DNA of 16,478 nucleotides from Thiomargarita sp. (GTDB lineage: Bacteria > Pseudomonadota > Gammaproteobacteria > Beggiatoales > Beggiatoaceae): positions 1,630-18,107 of the forward strand of contig DYNO01000047.1 of the NCBI GenBank assembly GCA_020721025.1, in the 5' to 3' direction. A model generated the notes under the pieces. That model saw only the letters and a list, made by a program, of their open reading frames with translations. It did no database searches and was not told the origin of the DNA. Within the stretch, counting starts at the first letter, position 1. Each line of letters opens with the position of its first letter. A program made the position numbers and the translations under genes. Of this stretch, positions 7,790-15,236 are shown in pieces.

Positions 7790-9559
7790 ATGTGTGGAAT
7801 TTGTGGAGAATTGCGATTTGATGGCGAATTGCCCAATCTGACTCGATTGACTGGGATGATGGATAATTTAGCCCGACGCGGTCCAGATGACGCGGGATAT
7901 TATCAAGAAAAACAAATTGCTTTGGGGCATCGTCGCCTTGCAATTATTGATTTATCGTCGCGCGCCCATCAACCTATGCACGATGATTCATTGGGATTGA
8001 CGCTTGTTTTCAACGGTACGATTTATAATTATCGGCAGTTGCGCCAAGAATTGCAAAAACTGGGGCATATTTTTCAATCAGACGGCGATACTGAAGTCAT
8101 TTTAAAGAGTTATGCTGCATGGGGCGAAAAATGTGTCACCCAATTGCACGGTATGTTCGCATTTGCGCTGTGGGACAGTGCCAAACAGCAACTTTTGCTT
8201 GCCCGTGATCGTTTAGGAATCAAGCCGTTATATTACACAAAAACCAAAAATTACCTTCGTTTCGCTTCTACCCTGCCCGCACTGCTCAAAACGGGTGAAA
8301 TTGATAAAACACTTGATCCGGTCGCCCTGCATCATCATCTGACATTACATGCCGTTGTTCCCGCCCCGCGCACGATTTTTCAAGCAATTCGCAAAGTTAG
8401 CCCAGCGACGACTTTAACCATCAGTTCAGAAGGACAGGTCGCTGAATCTCACTATTGGCAATTGACCGCCTGCCGTCCTGCCCAAGAATTATCAGAAAAT
8501 CAATGGATTGAAGCAACTCGTGAGAGGTTAAAAACCACCGTAGATTCGCACCGATTGGCGGCTGATGTCCCAGTGGGCGTATTGTTATCGGGAGGATTAG
8601 ATTCAAGTTTATTGGTAGGATTGTTGGCACAGCAGCAACCGGAAAATTTATTAACTTTTTCAATTGGTTTTGACGATGCCCCCCAAGAGAAAGGCAGCGA
8701 GTTTGAATATTCGGATCAAGTCATTGCCCGATATCCTACTTGTCATCATCGCTATCATATTAAAAATTCTGAAGTTTTAACCCGGCTACCGGAAGCAATT
8801 GCGGCAATGTCTGAGCCGATGGTCGCACAGGATGCAGTGGCATTTTATTTGTTGGCGGAGCAGGTATCGCAACAGGCGAAGGTGGTGCAAAGTGGGCAGG
8901 GCGCGGATGAGGTTTTTGCGGGCTACTTTTGGTATCCATTGATGCACGCCGCGACAGGTTCGATAAGTGAAAGATTTAGCTCATATTATTTTGATCGTTC
9001 CCATCAAGAGTTTTTAGCTACCGTGACCCCAGATTTTCACGGCGAAGATTATACCACTGATTTAATTACAAATTTATTGACTCGGGCTCACGCTGACACC
9101 TTTTTAGATCAAGTGTTGCGTATGGATGTTACCATGTTAATTGTCGATGATCCTGTGAAGCGGGTGGATAACATGACAATGGCGTGGGGATTGGAGGCGC
9201 GCGTGCCGTTTTTAGATCATCAACTTGTTGAATTTGCTGCGATGATGCCGCCGGAGTTAAAATTGCGAACGGGAGGGAAATATCCATTGAAAGCGGTGGC
9301 GCGCGATATTTTGCCCCACAGTGTCATTGATCGTCCCAAGGGTTATTTTCCGGTGCCCGCGTTGAAATATGTGCGTGGTGAGTTTTTAACTTTTATGCAA
9401 ACTGTTTTAAATTCAACTGCTTGTCGGCAACGTCATTTGTTTCAGAGAGATTATGTGGAAAAATTGCTCGCTGCCCCAGAACAATTTATGACTCCATTAA
9501 AGGGAAGTAAATTATGGCATCTGGCATTGTTAGAAAGTTGGTTGCAGCAGTTTGATTGA
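7790..9559 (+). CDS. asnO: N-acetylglutaminylglutamine amidotransferase (asparagine synthase family)
   Basis: A 589-residue glutamine-dependent amidotransferase. The Ntn-type glutaminase domain begins MCGICGELRFDG with nucleophile Cys2 and contains RRGPDDAG, LGHRRLAIIDLS and VFNGTIYNY. The synthetase domain has the PP-loop LLSGGLDSS near residue 267, then QGADEVFAGY and RVDNMTMAWGLEARVPFLD. Length and signature stretches (LHAVVPAPRTI, VIDRPKGYFPVPALKY) match my memory of the amidotransferase that makes the osmoprotectant dipeptide N-acetylglutaminylglutamine amide, better than AsnB. That pathway normally pairs it with an N-acetylglutaminylglutamine synthetase (Ngg) and often a peptidase; none is adjacent here. 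The long upstream region suggests its own promoter. It converges with htpX. Ordinary asparagine synthetase is the main alternative. Confidence 0.85.
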   Translation: MCGICGELRFDGELPNLTRLTGMMDNLARRGPDDAGYYQEKQIALGHRRLAIIDLSSRAHQPMHDDSLGLTLVFNGTIYNYRQLRQELQKLGHIFQSDGDTEVILKSYAAWGEKCVTQLHGMFAFALWDSAKQQLLLARDRLGIKPLYYTKTKNYLRFASTLPALLKTGEIDKTLDPVALHHHLTLHAVVPAPRTIFQAIRKVSPATTLTISSEGQVAESHYWQLTACRPAQELSENQWIEATRERLKTTVDSHRLAADVPVGVLLSGGLDSSLLVGLLAQQQPENLLTFSIGFDDAPQEKGSEFEYSDQVIARYPTCHHRYHIKNSEVLTRLPEAIAAMSEPMVAQDAVAFYLLAEQVSQQAKVVQSGQGADEVFAGYFWYPLMHAATGSISERFSSYYFDRSHQEFLATVTPDFHGEDYTTDLITNLLTRAHADTFLDQVLRMDVTMLIVDDPVKRVDNMTMAWGLEARVPFLDHQLVEFAAMMPPELKLRTGGKYPLKAVARDILPHSVIDRPKGYFPVPALKYVRGEFLTFMQTVLNSTACRQRHLFQRDYVEKLLAAPEQFMTPLKGSKLWHLALLESWLQQFD

Positions 9560-9643
9560 GTTATATCTTTCGGATATCGTTAATGAATTGTTTAATATCA
9601 ATATATTTGGCAGTTTTTGGCAAACAGTCATGCCTTACAAGTA

Positions 9644-9674
9644 AGGATGGCAATTCGTCACATTGACGCATCCT
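9644..9674. terminator. candidate hairpin between convergent asnO and htpX
   Basis: AGGATG and CATCCT form an outer stem; inside it CGTCA and TGACG pair around a CAT loop, with a six-base bulge on one side. The element lies in the 135-base gap between two converging stops, where a shared terminator is expected. No T-tract follows on either strand, so factor-independent termination is doubtful. Confidence 0.35.
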
Positions 9675-9694
9675 AACCTGTATGGCACGGTGGG

Positions 9695-10594
9695 TTATTG
9701 TTTCATCTGTTGCAATGCAGCAATACGACTTTCTAAGGGAGGATGGCTCATAAATAACTGTGTGACAAAGCTATGTGAGCCACTGCGCGCAATTCCCGAA
9801 GCGGCAATTCCATCTGGCAATGTACCCAAATGTCCTTGTTGTAACCGATGTAATGCAGCGATCATTTTCTGCTTGCCGACCAATTGGGCAGAACCCGCAT
9901 CGGCACGAAATTCCCGCTGTCTTGAAAACCACATCACAATGACGCTGGCGAGGATACTAAACACAATTTCAGCAATCATACTGACGATATAATACGCAAT
10001 TCCCACGCCTTCACTGTCTGAACCGCGAAAGAAGCGATCCGCAATATATCCAACAATCCGAGCAAAGAATATCACGAAAGTATTGACCACGCCTTGAATC
10101 AACGTCAGCGTCACCATATCCCCGTTTGCAATGTGGCTGAGTTCATGAGCAAGCACGGCTTCGACTTCATCCCGATTCATGGTGTGTAATAGCCCAGAAC
10201 TGACGGCGACAAGGGCATTGTTGCGACTCATACCCGTAGCAAACGCATTCACTTCATCCGCGTCATAAATCGCCACTTCCGGCATCCCAATTCCTAGGCG
10301 TTGGGCTTGACGAGCAACCGTTTCGACCATCCAACGTTCCTCAGATGTGCGTGGATTTTCAATGACTTGTGCGCCAGTCATCATTTTCGCCATCCATTTT
10401 GACATGAATAGGGAAATCAATGATCCACCCATGCCAAATACTGCGGCAAAAATGAGTAAACTCAAATAGTTAATTCCGCCTTTGTGGAACATCGCCCCAG
10501 ACATTCCAAACATGGCAAAGATGATATTAAGGGTGACACTCAGTACAAGCAATACAGCAACGTTTGTTAAAATAAACAGTAAAATACGCTTCAT
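9695..10594 (-). CDS. htpX: HtpX, membrane zinc metalloprotease
   Basis: A 299-residue M48-family protease of the inner membrane that degrades misfolded membrane proteins alongside FtsH. Two hydrophobic segments lie near residues 4-26 and 40-62, and two more after the active site (about 163-185 and 200-222), the usual HtpX topology. The zinc site is HELSH at 150-154, with Glu228 in REFRAD as the probable third ligand. The length is near E. coli HtpX (293). The ATG has AGGAA about eight bases upstream. It is divergent from ccmH with about 280 bases between, and convergent with asnO. In E. coli htpX responds to heat and envelope stress; a weak sigma-32-like element lies upstream here. Confidence 0.95.
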   Translation of the reverse strand: MKRILLFILTNVAVLLVLSVTLNIIFAMFGMSGAMFHKGGINYLSLLIFAAVFGMGGSLISLFMSKWMAKMMTGAQVIENPRTSEERWMVETVARQAQRLGIGMPEVAIYDADEVNAFATGMSRNNALVAVSSGLLHTMNRDEVEAVLAHELSHIANGDMVTLTLIQGVVNTFVIFFARIVGYIADRFFRGSDSEGVGIAYYIVSMIAEIVFSILASVIVMWFSRQREFRADAGSAQLVGKQKMIAALHRLQQGHLGTLPDGIAASGIARSGSHSFVTQLFMSHPPLESRIAALQQMKQ

Positions 10595-10645
10595 AGATTT
10601 ATTTCCTCATGTTTAAATAAATATTGCATAGAAATTACGCACTTG

Positions 10646-10670
10646 AGATGCTAACTGCTTGAATTCAATC
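10646..10670 (-). promoter_or_regulatory. possible sigma-32-like promoter of htpX
   Basis: On the minus strand, GATTGAA (five of seven to CTTGAAA) is followed after 11 bases by AGCATCT (partial match to CCCATnT). The start would be about 45 bases before the htpX ATG. The matches are much weaker than for htpG; this is suggested mainly by the known heat-shock control of htpX. Confidence 0.25.
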
Positions 10671-10873
10671 AAAGTTACATTTTAAACTGCGTAACTCCCA
10701 ACGGTAATCTTTCATTCCATGATCTTGAGTCCGCGATCATCATTTTCAATGGTGTAAACGTTTTCAGACGACAACGCGTTTTATCCGCGACGGCTGATAT
10801 TGCAAACATATTCATCTTACAGCATTTTTATGATAGAATCTCGTAACTTGAATTGAATGCCATGTTGCAACTT

Positions 10874-11338
10874 ATGAAAAAACTAGCTATCCTATTGTTA
10901 TTATTACCTATCACCGTTTTCGCGATTGATAAACACCCCATAGAATTTTCAAATATCACGCAAGAATCACGCTATCAAAAACTGATTGATGAATTTCGCT
11001 GTGTGGTTTGCCAAAATCAATCTGTCGCCGATTCTAATGCCGATTTGGCGCAAGATGTGCGAGATATTGTGCGTAATATGGTGTTACAGGGCAAGACCGA
11101 TGATGAAATTTCTGCTTTCTTGGTCGAGCGTTACGGCGATTTTGTGCTTTACAATCCGCCAATGAAACCCGCGACCTATTTACTTTGGTTAGGTCCTCTC
11201 GCGTTGTTATTTATCGCACTCTTGGCATTGATTTATATCATTCGTCGTCATGCCACGCAAACCGCCCAACCGATTGAATTAACTGAAGAAGAAACTCAAA
11301 AAATTCAACAGCTTTTGACCTCAGAACCCAAAAAATAA
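10874..11338 (+). CDS. ccmH: CcmH, cytochrome c maturation thiol-redox protein
   Basis: A 154-residue component of System I cytochrome c maturation. MKKLAILLLLLPITVFA is a signal peptide, followed by the CcmH domain with the redox motif FRCVVCQNQS (Cys43 and Cys46), which reduces the CxxCH cysteines of apocytochrome c before haem ligation. VERYGDFVLYNPP and a single C-terminal membrane helix (about residues 101-127) complete the family pattern; the tail is acidic. I prefer the ATG at the start of MKKL because it gives a clean signal peptide; ATG four codons earlier is possible, and neither has a good ribosome-binding site. ccmI follows on the same strand. The usual upstream genes ccmA-G are absent; htpX lies upstream in the opposite direction. 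Confidence 0.93.
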   Translation: MKKLAILLLLLPITVFAIDKHPIEFSNITQESRYQKLIDEFRCVVCQNQSVADSNADLAQDVRDIVRNMVLQGKTDDEISAFLVERYGDFVLYNPPMKPATYLLWLGPLALLFIALLALIYIIRRHATQTAQPIELTEEETQKIQQLLTSEPKK

Positions 11339-11417
11339 CCGGCATGTCATCCCTCTGCTGAGAGACTGACGGTAAAATTTGGGTATTTTTTCCTGCTTGC
11401 GTTGACAAGGATATTGA

Positions 11418-12683
11418 ATGACTACTTTTTGGATAATTGCCGCGTGTTTCACCCTGATTGCTCTCGCTTTTGTCATCCCCCCGCTGTTACGAAAAACCAC
11501 ATATCTATCCGATGATGATGATTCCTTGCAAGCCAATGTTGTCATTTATCAAGAACGCCTCGCCGAATTACAGCAAGAAAATTTGAATGCCGAACAATTT
11601 GCCGCAGCGAAACTCGAATTGGATAAATTATTGGCACAAGATATTCGTAGTGATTCCCCACAAAATGCCCTGCCGCGCGCCCGTTGGGTCAGTATTTTAA
11701 TCGTTTTATTGCTGCCTGCCTTGGCAATTGGCGGTTATTTTAAATATGGCAATCCCAATTTAATCAATCCGATAGCGCAGAAATCTCATCCAGATGCCCA
11801 CGGACAAATGCCACAAGATTTCGAGTCGATGGTAGCGAAATTGGAACAGCGGTTGAAGGAAAAACCAGATGACATGCAAGGTTGGCAAATGTTGGGGCGG
11901 TCGTATGCCATGCTGGAAAATTATCCTCAAGCTGTGCAGGCTTATCAACAGGTTTTGGCTCTTGGTGGCGATAAAGATGCACAAATTCTTGCAGATACCG
12001 CAGAATTGGTCGCGTTGGCAAATGATGGACAATTGGCAGGTCAAGCCAGTTCTTTGATAACAACGGCATTGCAACTGGATGAAAACAATGAAAAAGCCTT
12101 GTGGCTGTCTGGCGTTGCGGCGGTGCAGCAAAATGACTACGCCCAAGCGATTCAGATATGGGAAAAGTTATTAACTATTTTTCCCGCAGATGAGATGGAA
12201 TCTCGCAAAATTATTCAACAACAAATTGCAGAAGCTCGTACTTTGTTGAGTCAATCCAAGCAAGTGGTTGAATTTGCAACGCCAAGTACCGTCACAACGA
12301 CTGAACCTTTGGCACAACCGCCGGAAATTGTCAAGCAAGCCAAATTGACTGTTCAGGTGAATTTAGACCCCGCGTTGCTGTCGAAAGTCAAGCCAACCGA
12401 TACGTTATTTATTTATGCGAAAGCCGTCAGTGGTCCCGCCATGCCCTTGGCTGTTGTGAAAAAAATGGCGACTGAGCTGCCGATCACGGTGACCTTGGAT
12501 GACAGCAGTGCGATGACTCCAGCGATGAAACTCTCGAAATTTGAACAAGTGAGCGTAATTGCACGCATTTCGAGTAGCGGGAGTGCCATGCCACAATCTG
12601 GAGATTTGCAAGGGCAACTGACCCCCGTCAATGTCGCGACGCAACAAAATGTAGAAATCCAAATTAATCAAATCGTTCCCTAG
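11418..12683 (+). CDS. ccmI: CcmI (CycH-like), apocytochrome c chaperone with TPRs
   Basis: A 421-residue inner-membrane protein that holds apocytochromes for the CcmFH haem ligation complex. An N-terminal membrane helix (residues 3-22) is followed by a cytoplasmic segment, a second helix near 90-108, and a periplasmic domain. The TPRs include GWQMLGRSYAMLENY near 155 and ALWLSGVAAVQQNDYAQA near 227. The C-terminal domain, from about residue 310, contains TLFIYAKAVSGPAMPLAVVK, typical of the CycH C-terminal region. The start has AAGGAT seven bases upstream. It is separated from ccmH by 79 bases that hold an imperfect dyad but no convincing terminator, so co-transcription is likely. Together with ccmH it would mature the cytochrome encoded earlier in the window. 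Confidence 0.93.
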   Translation: MTTFWIIAACFTLIALAFVIPPLLRKTTYLSDDDDSLQANVVIYQERLAELQQENLNAEQFAAAKLELDKLLAQDIRSDSPQNALPRARWVSILIVLLLPALAIGGYFKYGNPNLINPIAQKSHPDAHGQMPQDFESMVAKLEQRLKEKPDDMQGWQMLGRSYAMLENYPQAVQAYQQVLALGGDKDAQILADTAELVALANDGQLAGQASSLITTALQLDENNEKALWLSGVAAVQQNDYAQAIQIWEKLLTIFPADEMESRKIIQQQIAEARTLLSQSKQVVEFATPSTVTTTEPLAQPPEIVKQAKLTVQVNLDPALLSKVKPTDTLFIYAKAVSGPAMPLAVVKKMATELPITVTLDDSSAMTPAMKLSKFEQVSVIARISSSGSAMPQSGDLQGQLTPVNVATQQNVEIQINQIVP

Positions 12684-12690
12684 ACAACCC

Positions 12691-12721
12691 GCGTGATTTT
12701 GACCACTGGTACGAATCACGC
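12691..12721 (+). terminator. hairpin after ccmI
   Basis: GCGTGATT and AATCACGC form a perfect 8-pair stem with a 15-base loop in which ACC and GGT can also pair. It begins eight bases after the ccmI stop, in the 71-base gap before the antiporter gene. The following sequence is T-rich but interrupted, so it may be a weak terminator or an mRNA-stabilising 3' structure. Confidence 0.45.
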
Positions 12722-12754
12722 TAAACGACTTTATTTTAAATCGCTCACCCCCAC

Positions 12755-13924
12755 ATGACTGAATCTATTGTTTTTTACATCTTCATCATTTTCGCCGGCT
12801 CTGCGGTGCTTGCCACCCTCGCGTTGTATGCCCGCCAAGCGTTATTAATTGGTTATATTGTGATGGGAATTTTGATGGGCCCCCCCGTGTTTGGCGTGAT
12901 TAAAGACACGGTGCTTATCAGTTCCATTGCTGATATCGGGATTATTTTCTTACTCTTCTTGCTCGGTTTAAATTTGCAACCACAAGATTTATTTCACATG
13001 TTTCGCAAAACCACCGTATTAACTTTAGTCAGTTCACTTATTTTTGCCCTCGTGGGTGCGTTGGTGGGTTGGGCGTTTGGGTTCAGTTTTGCTGAAAATT
13101 TAGTGATTGGCATTGCTGCGATGTTTTCAAGTACAATCATCGGTTTAAAATTACTCCCGACAACCGTATTACATCACAAACACGCCGGCGAGATCATGAT
13201 TAGCGTATTGTTATTACAAGACTTAATCGCGATTTTAATGTTGTTGATCTTGCAAGGATTAGGTAAGGAAGGCAGTTCGCCTTTATTCGATATTGCGATG
13301 TTAACCCTCAATTTGCCACTGATGGCATTATTTGCAATCTTTTTTGCTCGTTACGTGTTGATTAAATTAATTAGACGCTTCGACAAAATTCAAGAATACA
13401 TCTTTTTAATGACTATCGGTTGGTGCCTGAGCATGGCAGAATTTTCGATGCAACTGGGATTATCCCATGAAATTGGCGCATTTTTAGGCGGAGTTGGGCT
13501 CGCAAGCAGTCCCTTGGCACGCTATATTGCCGAAAGTTTAAAACCGCTACGGGATTTTTTCCTCATCATTTTCTTCTTCACCTTGGGGGCAAAACTCGAT
13601 TTACACATTCTCAGTGCAGTACTCGCGCCCGCCACCATTTTAGCCGGCATGTTATTACTGATCAAACCGTGGGTTTACCAATACTTATTGATTAAATTGG
13701 GCGAAGCTCCTCCGCTTTCTTTAGAAATGGGCGTGCGTTTGGGACAAATCAGTGAGTTTTCGTTATTGATCGCTGTCGTGGCAGCCAGTGCCAATATTAT
13801 CACCGAACCGGCATCGTATCTGATTCAAGCGGCAACCTTGCTCACGTTTATTTTTTCCTCTTATTACATTGTGATGCACTATCCCACACCGATTGCAGCC
13901 TCAGATCGGTTACGGCGTGATTAA
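12755..13924 (+). CDS. CPA2-family cation/proton antiporter (KefB/C-type membrane domain only)
   Basis: A 389-residue, very hydrophobic protein with 11-13 predicted membrane segments, matching the Na+/H+ exchanger domain of the CPA2 family. Family features include ALLIGYIVMGILMGPPVFG near the N-terminus, FLLFLLGLNLQP, MFSSTIIGLKLL, LLLQDLIAI with the conserved Gln-Asp near residue 155, and GAFLGGVGLASSPLA. It stops after the membrane domain: there is no C-terminal RCK/TrkA-N domain as in KefB, KefC or YbaL, so nucleotide or glutathione gating in cis is missing. It precedes a second membrane protein by only 21 bases, suggesting co-expression. The transported ion (K+ or Na+) cannot be told from sequence. 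There is no clear ribosome-binding site before the ATG. Confidence 0.88.
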   Translation: MTESIVFYIFIIFAGSAVLATLALYARQALLIGYIVMGILMGPPVFGVIKDTVLISSIADIGIIFLLFLLGLNLQPQDLFHMFRKTTVLTLVSSLIFALVGALVGWAFGFSFAENLVIGIAAMFSSTIIGLKLLPTTVLHHKHAGEIMISVLLLQDLIAILMLLILQGLGKEGSSPLFDIAMLTLNLPLMALFAIFFARYVLIKLIRRFDKIQEYIFLMTIGWCLSMAEFSMQLGLSHEIGAFLGGVGLASSPLARYIAESLKPLRDFFLIIFFFTLGAKLDLHILSAVLAPATILAGMLLLIKPWVYQYLLIKLGEAPPLSLEMGVRLGQISEFSLLIAVVAASANIITEPASYLIQAATLLTFIFSSYYIVMHYPTPIAASDRLRRD

Positions 13925-13945
13925 TTACGATTTTAACAACCGCCC

Positions 13946-14872
13946 ATGTACCAAAAAATAGAGACACTGCTTGCAACTGCAATGTTTTTCCTAGCGATTT
14001 TATTCCTCGCGGTTGCAGCGGTCTTGGTGCAATATTTACAAACAGACTTTTCGTTCAAAGTTTTGCCTTATTTGGACGAAATGTTTCATTTTCTGTTTGG
14101 GCTGTGGTTCGTCTTTTTGGTGGAACGGCTCATTTTTATCATTTTCTGTCCGCTTCATCGTTGGAATCGTTTAACTTTTTCATTACTTATCTTGCTTTTT
14201 CCACCGTTACGTTTAGCAGTACGTCGTTGTGATGCAAAATCCGCAATTTGGATTTATCCGCAATGGTATCGGGTCGAACCAATATTGCTTAAAGAATTAG
14301 AAAGTTGGTTTTTATATGTCTCATTGTCTATTTCATTATTGATGCTACCATTTTGGATTGTCGAAATTTTTTACGCCGAAATGCTGTACGAAAATCTGTT
14401 GTTGCATCATATTATTAATTTGGGGAATGCGTTGATTTGGGGAATATTTGTTGCTGAATTTATTCTGGAGTTCTCAATCACGCCCAGACGCGGCGAATAT
14501 CTTGTCAAACATTGGCTAGAGTTATTTATTATCATTTTGCCGATGTTAATCCTCATCCGTTTGATGCAACTTGGTTATCTGGTTAGTTTGCTGGGCTGGG
14601 GAAATTTGGCAGAATTACAAGTTTTTAAACTCGCTAAGTTGCGGCAAATGCTCAGTTTATATCGTGCTAGAGTCGTGTTTAACCGGATTCTGCGGATTTT
14701 GACACTGATCGACCTATTTCAACGCTGGCAGCAACGTCGCAACCCCCAGAAATATTTGTTACACTTGCAGGAAAAATTAGCGGAACATCAAGAACAAATA
14801 ATTGAAATACAACAAAAAATTAAAGAAACTCAACAGTTAATTGCAGAAAAACAGAATCATTCATTGAAATAA
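13946..14872 (+). CDS. membrane protein with internal repeat and C-terminal coiled coil; ion-channel-like, function unknown
   Basis: A 308-residue protein that I do not recognise as a named family. It has about six membrane helices in two similar halves. W-x-x-F-x-x-E occurs at 54-60 and again at 165-171, and each is followed 39-40 residues later by a hydrophobic helix with a Pro and a terminal Arg (FPPLRLAVR and ILPMLILIR). After the second half comes an Arg/Lys-rich amphipathic stretch (about 224-264, e.g. FKLAKLRQMLSLYRARVVF) that recalls a voltage-sensor S4 or S4-S5 linker. Residues 268-305 form a Gln/Glu/Lys coiled coil. No pore motif (TVGYG) is present. Close coupling with the antiporter suggests a regulatory or scaffold subunit, by inference only. 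Confidence 0.7.
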   Translation: MYQKIETLLATAMFFLAILFLAVAAVLVQYLQTDFSFKVLPYLDEMFHFLFGLWFVFLVERLIFIIFCPLHRWNRLTFSLLILLFPPLRLAVRRCDAKSAIWIYPQWYRVEPILLKELESWFLYVSLSISLLMLPFWIVEIFYAEMLYENLLLHHIINLGNALIWGIFVAEFILEFSITPRRGEYLVKHWLELFIIILPMLILIRLMQLGYLVSLLGWGNLAELQVFKLAKLRQMLSLYRARVVFNRILRILTLIDLFQRWQQRRNPQKYLLHLQEKLAEHQEQIIEIQQKIKETQQLIAEKQNHSLK

Positions 14873-14988
14873 AGTTTTACAACCATCCAAATTCTTTCTA
14901 AATTTTGAATTTGAAACGGTTCCCCTTATTTCAATTAAATTTCAATCAATTATATTATTCATTTTACTAACAACGAAAAAATAGTACA
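14873..14988. other. AT-rich intergenic stretch left of the L7/L12-like ORF
   Basis: This part of the 364-base gap between the coiled-coil membrane protein and the TOPRIM-like gene is very AT-rich and has in-frame stops. I see no terminator with a T-tract and no RNA gene. The remaining 101 bases on the other side of the tiny ORF (15136-15236) also show nothing recognisable beyond a short dyad, CATTC with GAATG on the minus strand. Confidence 0.5.
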
Positions 14989-15135
14989 TTGACAATTTTA
15001 AAAATTAGAATTGAACAAAAAGTTCAGATGGTGCATTCGATGGTCAAAGAAGCCGTTTCTAGAGACGAAGCTGCCAAGATCAAGAAAGAATTGGAAAAAT
15101 CTGGTTTGATGGTGGAATGTTTAGTGATAGACTAA
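14989..15135 (+). CDS. tiny ORF resembling the C-terminal end of ribosomal protein L7/L12
   Basis: This is a 48-codon frame if translation begins at TTG; an internal ATG at 15028 would give 35 residues. It ends VKEAVSRDEAAKIKKELEKS then GLMVECLVID. This strongly recalls the last helices and strand of the L7/L12 C-terminal domain, which in bacteria read roughly VKEGVSKEEAEEIKKKLEEAGAKVE. The upstream part of L7/L12, including the N-terminal dimerisation domain and the hinge, is absent. Codons look protein-like, but there is no good ribosome-binding site. It may be a relic of a gene fragment or a real microprotein. It sits in an AT-rich gap between the coiled-coil membrane protein and the right-edge ATPase module. 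Confidence 0.4.
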   Translation: MTILKIRIEQKVQMVHSMVKEAVSRDEAAKIKKELEKSGLMVECLVID

Positions 15136-15236
15136 CTCACCATTTAAACAACTTTTTGCTGAATTGAGGGGGTATTGCTGGAGAACTCAGAAAATTAACA
15201 GTCATTCACCAATACAGTCTTGAATGCCAAATATGG

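Noticed and set aside
9663..9992. Plus-strand open frame of 109 codons rich in Cys
   Set aside because: It is antisense to the 3' half of htpX, which has the intact protease family sequence; the Cys-rich translation is an artefact.
10719..10740. ATGATC and GATCAT dyad between htpX and ccmH, considered as an operator
   Set aside because: Only six pairs, matching no operator I know; too weak to list as a feature.
11338..11373. Imperfect hairpin at the ccmH stop followed 12 bases later by a T-run, considered as a terminator
   Set aside because: The stem is broken by bulges and the T-run is not adjacent; read-through into ccmI is more likely.
11760..12146. Minus-strand open frames within ccmI, with others at 12405-12719
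   Set aside because: They lie fully or almost fully antisense to a clear CcmI coding sequence and have the composition of shadow frames.
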